From: Holacanthus passer
Taxonomy: Eukaryota > Chordata > Actinopteri > Pomacanthidae
Length of the DNA stretch: 64,000 bases
Assembly (NCBI GenBank): GCA_025331565.1
Contig: JAFREQ010000101.1
Coordinates: 1,178,001 to 1,242,000, forward strand
Direction: 5' to 3'
A program made the position numbers and the translations under genes. The notes beneath the pieces are model-generated. The model ran no database searches. It had not been told where the DNA came from and saw nothing but the letters and a program-made list of their open reading frames with translations. How positions within the stretch are numbered: position 1 is the stretch's first letter; each line of letters starts with the position of its first letter. Of the stretch, positions 55,451 through 64,000 are shown in pieces.

Positions 55451-56419
55451 AGTCTACCTGGACTGTTGTGACTTTTCTTAGACATCAGTAGACAGGCTGT
55501 ATTAAGTGAGTTGACCTTTGTTTTGTCAAAATAATTTATGAAATGTCCGATATGCTGTCAGTATTAGGTTTAGACTGCTGTGTAGCCTTTCCAAGCTAAA
55601 ATATCAACATATTTTAGCACTCTTTACAAAATCCATGAGACCATAATAAGTTAATATTTGTTATGGTAAGTTAATGTAATAAGGTCAGCAGCAGACTGGC
55701 TGCTCTTTATGTCAATCACAGGGTAGAAGTGATAGAGAGGAAGACAAAATTTGAAAAATCTGATATTTTTTAAATGACGTCTGCCAGCTGGGCTTTTGTG
55801 ATCAACTCATCAATCATGCTCGATGTATTGGGAAGCTGTGATGCAGAGGTTACACATGCTCATGTTGGCCCAATTGATTCTGTGCATAAGGAAAATCATT
55901 CTGTAGGATTTTTTGTCAATCTGATGATGCTGTTTTGTAAGTTTTAAGGAATTACTTGATGATCACACAGAATTGTCACCTGACTCTGCAGTTCTCTACA
56001 GCTCTACCAAACTTTATAGTGTGTTTAACCTAATTGTTTTGATTTGACACGACAGCCCACAACTTTGCAGTTTTGATTCACTCTCACTGCAGCAGGCAGC
56101 TGTTTTCAGTGAAAAAGCTCGAAATTAAAACCCAATGCACATTACTTGCTCAGCAGTAAACAGGAGATAGACAAAGTTAGAGACTAGCTGGAGAACACAG
56201 CATTTAGCATTTAGCAGCTAAACAGCCACCATTTGGACGGTTGGTTTCTTCTTCGTCAGTTCAGTGACCCTGTGACCCAAACAATCACTGTCAAAACTGT
56301 CTAATTTTGTTGAATACTCACACACGCAGAACAGAAACTTTAGATCATTCTGAGATCTAGTTTTAGATCTGAGTTTTACCCAGAAAGTTTTGGCACTGCA
56401 CACCAAAGTATTGGATACA
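55451..56419. other. Non-coding, nothing recognised
   Basis: AT-rich unique-looking sequence. The 81-codon minus frame at 56218-56463 has no motif and partly overlaps the repeat that follows. Confidence 0.4.
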
Positions 56420-56745
56420 TTAATATATTGACCTGATGGTGGCACTAGATGAAAAATCAACAAAGATCAACAAAGTATTTACAATCCATCCTGAGTACTA
56501 CATGAATGTCTGAACCAAATTTCATGTCAATCCATTGAATAGTTGCTGAGATATTTCAGTTCAAACCTCAAATGCCAACCTTGTGGTTGTGCTCGTGGAC
56601 ACCAACGTCACCAAAGCTACTAGGATTCATCCACTGCAAACCATGAATGACTGTACAAAATTCCAAGGCAATCAATCAAACAATTGTGGAGATATTTCTG
56701 TCTGGACCAAAGTGGTGAACCAACCAGCAAAACTGACAGACAGAC
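56420..56745 (+). repeat. Imperfect tandem dispersed repeat
   Basis: catgaatgtctgaaccaaat ttcatgtcaatccattgaat ... gagatatttcagtt (56500-56565) is echoed by catgaatgactgtacaaaat tccaaggcaatcaatcaaac ... gagatatttctgtc (56642-56706), a period of about 140 bp. A recognisable teleost repeat type; ends with a GACAGACAGAC phrase. Confidence 0.6.
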
Positions 56746-56839
56746 AATTGTTGCCTTTTTCGCTACTGTCTGGTTAGCTGGTACGAATTCTGCCTACCTT
56801 TATTTGGTTGACAGTGTCATGCACAGCCCTAAAGATGGA

Positions 56840-57020
56840 TCATGATAATTCACTGTGTTTATAGCGCACCTTTAAAGATACTCAAAGATGCTTTACATAA
56901 CAATTTAATAAAATAATAACTAATAAAGACACAATACAAATAACACAATAAAAACACAATATAGGACAGGGCGTTAAACTAACATTAAAAGCAGTTTTTA
57001 AAAAGCTGAGTTTTGAGTAC
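56840..57020 (+). repeat. Dispersed repeat, possible LINE/SINE tail
   Basis: tttatagcgcacctttaaag, tgctttacataacaattta, A-rich centre and gcagtttttaaaaagctgag. The combination is common in fish genomes; class not assigned. Confidence 0.4.
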
Positions 57021-58479
57021 CTTCATTGGAAATATTTTTGTTCAGCTTTCCTACTATACTCGATGTGTGTGACTACTGCATGTCTAGAAAGTGCTGCCGA
57101 AAAAAAGAAAAATCCCAAATTATTTTGCTCAGTATTCTGTAAGTGACATGGCATCGACAATGCTTACTGTATGTGTTTTAATGTGGCACTGCTTACGGGC
57201 ATGATGAAGAGGATCACTGACACAATCAATCTTGATAGAGTTAAGGAGGCTCTTCCAGCTCTTCATCACACATTTACTCTTTGTGGGTGTAAAAGCCTCC
57301 ACAAGCAGTAGCTTTGCCCTAGCAGCCTGCACTGGCTTCAGTTACTAAGAGAACTAATCGTCAGCTTCCCCAGCACATCCTATTATGATCGATTGGGTTT
57401 CATACTGTGCTGTTATATGAAAATCATAGTGATGATGATCCTCTCCTCCTAGTGAAGAATAGCCGTGCTGCCTTATCTCCCCTTTGACATTAAAAACAGT
57501 CCTGGTTATTATTGTGTATTCTAATATAATTGTCTTCTCTCCTGTCTTAACCCCCAAACTCAAAACCTATTAGTCTTCTCTCTCCCCCAATGTTCCTGCC
57601 TCCTTCCCTCCATCTCCAATGAAACCGGATGCTTGTATTAAGACTAAACTCCTCCAAGGACCTTCCTGCCTCTGCCTTCACCTTGCCCCCATCCGCTCCC
57701 ACAGCTTCCTTGTGTCCAACCAATTTCACCAACTAGAGTTTCTGAGTTCCACCTTTGGTGCACAGAACTCTCCTCTGGGGATCCCAAAGCAATAATACAG
57801 TGTTAGAGGCAAAGGCAATAATCAAATCTAATGCACTCACTGATCTGACTTCCCTAACCTCGCTTATTCCTTAATTTATTAGACATGGGAGAGAGGAGGG
57901 ATTGAGGAAGTTATCTGCGCTGGCTCCCATGATACTTTCAGGAGATATATTGTTTATTGCTTTGGGTTTTCACCTGGCATGAAGCATTCAGTCTGTTTAA
58001 AAAAACGTAGACTCTGAAGATCTTTTGGAAAATACATATTTCTTTCTGACTTAGCTTTTGGTATTGGGTTAAACTTCTACTGCATTGGCATATCATTTCA
58101 TATCTTTCAAAAAATCTGCATATAAGTGTTTGAAAGCCTCAACCAAAGGACATGACCTGATGGTGTGGTGATGGATGGAAGTGGATAGAGAATGGACACT
58201 AAAACTTTTTCACTTTGTTGAAAAAAAAAAAGAAAACAACAAACAAAACAAAACCCACACTTCCCTCTCACCAGGTAAATGTCAACTTTATACTTCCTGT
58301 TTGCATAGCACAAATCATGAAGGGAATCTTTTCCCAAAATTCATAACATATCTCAAACAGAGACAGGAAAAAAAAAAAAAGAAGTGGCAAATACTATTCA
58401 TTACTAAGGCGTGAAATGTTCATCAACATGGTTCTTCTCCTGAGTGATTGAATGTAATGAAGTAAAGAAAAAGAAAACA
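57021..58479. other. Non-coding, nothing recognised
   Basis: Mostly unique-looking sequence; 57355-57560 and 57840-57960 are high-complexity and could be regulatory. No exon chain. Confidence 0.4.
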
Positions 58480-58862
58480 TTTGACAAACCTTTTATTGGA
58501 GGCTAGTCAAAAATGTATTAAAGGGGGCCAGGGGTCCGCGGGGGGTGGGGTCCTGGTCTTTGCTTGCTCCCGGGGGGGCTCTGGCCTGGCCTCAGGGTTG
58601 GTCATCGCCTTGTCTCTCTCTCGGTTGGTCCTCGGTTGGGGCCTCTTCCTCGTGGCTTCCTGCTGGGCTACCTGACGGGGGTTGCTTGGGCAGACTTGGG
58701 GGCTCTGCCCGGGCCTATCCCCTCTCATGGGCTGGTGGGCTCTTCGGTGCTGGGGGTTCATGCCTGCTGGCTGGGGTGGGTTCATGGGGGGGGGGGGGGT
58801 GCGTGTGGTGGTCTCACACAAACCTCTAGTTAGAGGTCTAGTTAACCTCTAGGGACAAACAC

Positions 58863-58866
<4 letters not shown>

Positions 58867-58902
<36 letters not shown>
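58867..58902. repeat. (CA)n microsatellite
   Basis: About 18 CA units, followed by a CATACGTACATG patch and more CA. Confidence 0.95.
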
Positions 58903-58905
<3 letters not shown>

Positions 58906-59115
58906 GTACATGCACACACACACATACACACCCTTGGCACCATTGGCTTTAGTGATGTTGTAATTCTGTCTTTTCTTATATTTACTTGCTTGTTTGAGTT
59001 TTTTCTATTACACTTTCGTTACATTAATTATATATTATATATTATATTTTATATCAGTTTGTTCCACGACCTTTTACTTAGGTAGGTATTGAGAATGTTG
59101 AAGTTCGCCATACTC

Positions 59116-59166
59116 TTGTTGTCATTGTTGTTGTTGTTGTTGTAGTTGTGGTTGTTGTTGTTGTTA
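59116..59166. repeat. (TTG)n microsatellite
   Basis: Interrupted trinucleotide run of about 16 units. Confidence 0.9.
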
Positions 59167-59620
59167 TGTTCTCTCTTGTCTCTTGTCTCTTGTCCCCACA
59201 TCCCCCTCTCTTTATCTCTATCCTTTTCCCTCCTGTTCTGGTCCGGTCGTCACACAAACAAAAAATAAAATAAAAATCACACTATGGGAGAAGTATCTCA
59301 GACCTCTCTCTAGCAGAGAAAATCTGTGTGGCACGACTGGGCATCTGGAACATCACACTATTTGCCCAAGTTGCTGTACAGAACAGGTTAAAAAAAAAAA
59401 AAAAAATGTATTAAAGGGATGGGCTTGGACTATTTGGACGGCTACGACCCTGCCTGCCATCGCCAGACTATTCACAGTGAATGAGAAGCTGAGTGTTCTG
59501 CAGTCAAAGTGGCATTGCATCAACCCCCATGATACCAGAACTTCTTACAATACAGCTGGAACTGCCCTCGGACGCACTGAAAGAACATTTGCAATGCAAT
59601 GTTCAACTTGACTTATTCAG

Positions 59621-61369
59621 TGCTGTTGCAGCATAATCAGGAACAAGTGTTTGGCTTAGAAATGGGCATGTTGTTATTTACTTAATAAGTGTCTGTGCTG
59701 TCATCATTCAAAATATTTATCAAATACTGTGTGCTTGTTGAAATGAGGCAGAACGTCACTGATTCCATTCCCACAGCCAAACACAGAAATGGCTTTGGCC
59801 GTGGCTCATGCCTCTCAGCGTCTGCGCCTTAATCACAGCACCCAGCTCTGTCAGAACGGGGCCCTGTGGGGGAGACGGCAGTGGAATTAAATAGATGATG
59901 CAGGTGACTCTTCACAGTTTTTATTTCAACAAGTCACTCTTTGCTCTTCATCTGCAAAAGAAAAAAAGTGTTAAGCAATTCCAGTCCTGAGGGCAAAGCA
60001 AGCACAGGCCAAGTTTGATAAGTTGAGAATGTTCTCATTCCCACGTTATCAAATAGTGACATTTTGTCAAGCCCCGCAGCATCTCATACAGTCACACAAT
60101 GTGCCCTTCAGCATTTGTATGAGATGCACTGGACTTAAACTAACTCCAATGTAAACCCATTTGTGGCAATTTTAGATGCTTAGAGTCGAGTGACATAATA
60201 GGCAGTAAAAAGAGTCAGTGTGTATACAGAGGAGGTCGGGGTTGAAAACTGCTGTTTGTGTCCTGTGTGAAACCGAAACTTAATATTTACTTATTTAATA
60301 ACCCAAACATGATGTTTTCCTACACCTAACCAGGTAATGTTGGTGCCGCAAGATACTGTATTACAATCAGAAAGAATAACAATTTTAAATATAACACAAT
60401 GATGGAAAAAAAAGTCTGTAAATGGCTGTAAATGAAACCCAAACTCAATCAATGTATTATTCATAACAAGAGCCAATTCGCAATTGTCTTAATACACAGT
60501 TCCATAAAGCACGCAGCACTGAGTGTGCAGGAGCTGCTGATGAGCAGGTATTGTAATATACCATATGAACCAAATGTAACATCTAGTGGCAAGAGGTGCT
60601 AACATTAGCAAGCAGGGCAAACTCGCTTACCCTTTTTTTCATTTTTTTTTTCTTTAATTAATTGATAATAGCATTATGGGTCCTAAGGTCTACAGGCCCT
60701 AAACGTATACGCATTCCTATGTGGGTAATGAAACCTTATTAGGGTCCAGGGGCCATCCAAACCACTGTCTGATTGTCCAATTTAAAGTTGTTCATAAATG
60801 TAAATGTTTAATTATAAGGAAAGCTAAAGCTATCAGTCATGTGTTACTGTACATTCATTTCCATCCACTCTGCCTAACTTTAATAAATACATAAACAAAA
60901 CAACCCAGTTTAAAAATACAACCATAAACATAAGATGTGGGATGGAGAGCTTTTCCACAGTTACCGCAAAGAGGTTCCTCTTCACCCCCCACAGGCCGCC
61001 ACAGCGTGGAGGAAAACTGAGACAGTGGGGGAGATGTACAGTGAGGTCTGGCAAACAAAATGGCAGACAGGCACAGAGGCCAACAGAGAAAGCTCATGGA
61101 GAGACAGCAAGGAGACTCGCTGATCAATTATTCAGTTGAGCAGTAGGGTTTCCTGGAACAGGCAATGTGCAATGGGTGTCAGTTTAGTGCAGGAAGATAC
61201 CACATTTACCACAGTATTCCACTACCAACCATCGCAACTACTGCTAACCACTAGTAATAACTGAAATCACCCAAAGCACTAAACACACACTTTTTGTATT
61301 CCTCTCTGTATATTTGTGTGAATGTATCAGCGCCTGTTTACCTCAGCTCTTTAGCTTTATCACTCACCA
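59621..61369. other. Non-coding, nothing recognised
   Basis: Unique-looking sequence with T-runs near 60635. Short frames at 60833-61139 on both strands have no motif. Confidence 0.45.
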
Positions 61370-61620
61370 AAAAACAAACTGCTAATTACATCATGATTGT
61401 GAGTTTGGGGAGCCCTGACTGAACAACATTAATTATTATAGCCTCCTTTGATAAAAACACTTAATGAACTGGCTGTTTATTTTTATTTGATTTTATTCTT
61501 TTCCCTATTCCTTTTGGTTCCCCTCCAGACATTAATTTGACAAAAAGACACATATTCCAATTAAATGATCTATTTCTGGCATGGTTGAATATGCCCATGG
61601 AGGATGTTAAGTGATTTCAT
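61370..61620. other. Candidate conserved non-coding sequence
   Basis: TAATTACATCATGATTG, CATTAATTATTATAGCC, AACACTTAATGAAC, ACATTAATTTGAC and CCAATTAAATGATC within about 200 bp. High complexity, no repeat match, not coding. Confidence 0.22.
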
Positions 61621-61855
61621 TCACCTTTGTTTTTTGGGTTTTTTTTTGTTTTATTTGTTTTGTTTTTTTCCCCTGAAATATCAGAACACTCACTCATGCA
61701 ATTTTAAAATGTTTGAAATGTTTTCTTGTTTTATGGATAGCATGCAGAGCTGAAGTCCAAAGCAAAGGCTCAGAAAGGGGTTAGTTAGTCCCTGCTCAGT
61801 GACTTGTGGTTAAACCTGATTTTAATGGCCCAGTTGTTTCAAAAGCCTCCAATCT

Positions 61856-62461
61856 TTAGCCTAGATTTGGAACAAGAAAGGCTAGATTGTAAATGTGCGT
61901 GCTAATACACATAAGTTTAAAAGTCCAGGATGTATTCAGGAACCAGACCGATGCAAGACTTAAACTTAATTGATGACATTTTAAAATTAGACCTTCAACT
62001 AGAGAACTACAGGGAGCCTTCGCTTTTCCTGTTTCTAGTGCGGATGTGAGCTGCTGCATTTGAATAAGCTGCCGTCTGCTATTGATTTGTGAGCAAGGCC
62101 AGAGAAAGTGCATTGCAGTAATCCAGTCTGCATGAGACAGAAGCGTGCATAAGCTTCTCTGTGTTCGACAGAGCAGGGTGCGGTCTGACCTTTGCAGTAT
62201 CTTCTGAACTGATAAAAAGCAGTTTTCAGTCAGCAGGGTGAAGTGTGCTGAGAAGTTCAGGTCACAGTGGAAAATAACTTCAGCAGGTAATAAGTTCTTT
62301 ACCTGCTGATTATAACCAAGGCATAATGGTTTTAGCAATGACATAATGTATTCTGGGCCAGATATACAAAGAAAATTGTAGCGTAGTGTAGAGTTTTCAG
62401 CACCTGATTTACAGGAGAGAGACAGAAGATCCAGGCACTGCCCTCCAGATGCACACTGCAA
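61856..62461 (-). pseudogene. L2-like LINE RT, C-terminal half
   Basis: One long open frame of 201 codons. It carries AEVIFHCDLNFSAHF (the L2 GVIFDSDLxFxxHI block), CFLSVQKILQRSDRTLLC (FFHLRNIAKIR...), LLSHADWITAMHFL (FVTSRLDYCNALL) and RRQLIQMQQLTSALETG (LQLIQNAAARVLTRT), in the family's order. Thumb-and-linker region only; the RT active site is upstream and missing. That the frame stayed open for 600 bp despite heavy divergence is notable, but the consensus residues are largely lost, so no activity is expected. Confidence 0.6.
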
Positions 62462-63379
62462 GTGAAGAGGACCTCAGAGGCACAGTTCAGCTGAGGGATT
62501 TCTATGACATTACCAGGCTCACAACATAAATAATAATGTTGTCTTGATCACTTAGTTTGACCAGAGTCCAATTTCTTAGGAAAAAAAAAAGACTTGTTAC
62601 TATTTACTGAAATTATTACTCATACAATTATTCATCTTTGGCATAATTTTTAATAGCAATTATTAAACATGGCCATTGATAAAAGAAGATGGAGTGATAT
62701 AATCAAACCAATCTAACACAGTGGAAAGACAGGGAGAGAGAGAGAGAGAGAAAGACTCAGCAGCTCAGAGTGCAGCAGGTGAAGGTGGAGATGGTGTTGA
62801 AGGTAAATGGAGCCAAACACTAACACACTTAAATGTCTTAACAAATGTATTTACTTGCTCTTCATACTACATCACCTGACTTTGATGACACTGAGGGTGC
62901 CTACAGCGTCATAGTTTGAGGCATAGGGCTTCTGACCTATATGACACAATTAGAGTTTGAATGGGCTATTTTAACATCATTATGAAATGAATCCTTTTGA
63001 GTTTTTGAATGTTCATATTACTTTTAAGACATTTTGCTCTGGCAACATGTGACTAGAAAAAAAATCAATGAATTAAAAGATGAAAAACACAGTCAGAGCA
63101 ATATTAACCTGTTAGAGGTTCCAGGGCAATTTTTGGTTTTGAGCCACTCTCCAAACTCTTTCTCCCATTTCACTGTGCACATATGTATATACCCTTCAGG
63201 TACCTCCAGGTTCCCATCCAGTACAACATGTGTGCCACAAGACCTAGAGTATAATATACCTTATCACATCAGAACAAAAGAGTCATATCACACACCAATC
63301 TGCAGCTCTGAGTACTTTTTACTTCGCTCTTTTTTAAGAGAAATTCCATTTTCAGTCAGTAATTTTTTGCTTTGTTGAG
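62462..63379. other. Non-coding, nothing recognised
   Basis: Includes a (GA)n patch near 62732-62752. The 114-codon frame at 63034-63378 has no motif. Confidence 0.4.
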
Positions 63380-63920
63380 TTAAGTTTCATTGACATGAAT
63401 TAAACAGAGCTCATTAAAAGGCAGAGTGGGGTTAATCGCATGCCTTAAGTAATTTTTCTTTAGCAATATTCTGTTTCATTTGACCTGTATATGCAAAATA
63501 TCTTTCTACCTGGATTTCTTCAGTTTGCATCTTCAACATCATTTATCATATTAAAATTAACATCTACTTCAGCTTTATTGCTAGTGCTAATCCCGAAATG
63601 TAGACTGCATTTCCCATAAACCCTGTTGCTCCCTTCCCCTCTCAGCTCTCCAGTGATATTTATTTTTAATTTTTTTTAATCTATGCTTTAAAAGCATCAA
63701 TGCAGTGTGTCATTTTTCCTTCAGCCTCCAGATTAGCAGAGGCCACCAACCTCTCTGATCATTGTTTCATTTGTTTTCAGCCGTTATGCTTCTCACATAA
63801 TTCTGTTCATCTCATAAGGAATGGACTTGTGATTAATAGATGAGAAAATGACTTGTTGAACCTTAATTAAGGAAAACCACCTTTGTACTCATTTTTTATT
63901 GTTTCATTTCAAAATCACAA
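63380..63920. other. Candidate conserved non-coding sequence
   Basis: Contains GGGGTTAATCGCATGCC, AAAATTAACATC, TCCAGATTAGCAGAGG, GTGATTAATAGATG and CCTTAATTAAGG. High complexity and rich in homeodomain-type cores; not coding. Conservation not testable here. Confidence 0.2.
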
Positions 63921-64000
63921 GACTGCCAGCTAAATAAGTCGAATTTAACTACACACTCAAATTGTACTCAAATGTACACTGCTCATAATACAATCTCCAG

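Larger units (their letters stand above)
58480..59620 (+). repeat. Composite dispersed repeat with G-rich head
   Basis: A strongly G-rich plus strand (58525-58800, with a G13 run near 58787-58799), a (CA)n tract (58867-58902), a (TTG)n tract (59116-59166), then gtcgtcacacaaacaaaaaa, gttgctgtacagaacaggtt and a final block ending catttgcaatgcaatg. I associate this series with an abundant teleost element but cannot name it. The proline-rich or glycine-rich frames at 58507-58833 are products of base composition. Confidence 0.4.

Noticed and set aside
58507..58833. Pro/Arg-rich and Gly-rich frames, and a CpG island
   Set aside because: Products of a one-sided G-rich tract. CpG is low despite the high G content, so it is not island-like.

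Overview
The window looks like a stretch of a teleost fish nuclear genome. It is AT-rich with long non-coding tracts, has many CA/GT, GATA and AT microsatellites, and holds a transposon mixture typical of ray-finned fish: Tc1-like elements, L2-like and jockey-group LINEs, an L1-like ORF1 scrap, a tRNA-derived SINE, Ty3/Gypsy-type elements and solo LTRs. There is no operon structure, no ribosome binding sites, and no complete conventional gene. I could not run any search, so family names rest on motifs I can read and on memory of the families.

Layout. 0-7 kb: a Tc1 3' end, an LTR with a short gag-like ORF, an L2 scrap, and a complete non-autonomous LTR retroelement on the minus strand (3977-6800, target duplication AAATA). 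Its proline-rich ORF is split by a second, plus-strand solo LTR (4942-5779, duplication GGCTG). 7-13 kb: a possible LTR with an adjoining primer-binding-like site, then two Tc1-family remnants, one keeping both terminal repeats (11248-12530). 13-19 kb: an L2 scrap, a broken plus-strand pseudogene resembling the teleost SAMD3-like family with an antisense LTR inside it, and a minus-strand LINE fragment. 19-29 kb: mostly unique sequence with microsatellites, a SINE, a LINE tail and patches that look like candidate regulatory elements. 28.9-29.6 kb: a clean solo LTR (duplication CAGGG).

30.4-33.0 kb is the best candidate for a host-type gene. On the minus strand lie a 69-residue terminal exon (31029-30820) and two similar upstream exons, 32374-32262 and 33008-32950. 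Each upstream exon has the same entry and exit phase, so either can splice to the last exon but the two cannot be used together without a frameshift. A fold-back MITE sits just past the stop. 35-44 kb: a long, damaged jockey-group LINE (minus) and a damaged Gypsy gag-pol (minus). 48.7-52.4 kb: CpG-retaining sequence of unknown origin that contains a promoter-intron-polyA-like module, followed by a probable LTR.

52.4-54.8 kb holds the most unusual element: a decayed Lys/Arg-rich protein followed by a GDW...YDD segment, bracketed by copies of a 15-bp motif (TGTCAACTCCGTCAG and its complement) and by other GTCAAC repeats. It does not fit a transposon superfamily I can name. 55-64 kb: several dispersed repeats, an L2 RT scrap and more candidate non-coding conserved patches.

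The elements do not form a pathway. What the window records is layered transposition, with nested insertions whose order can be read, around the 3' end of one possible gene.
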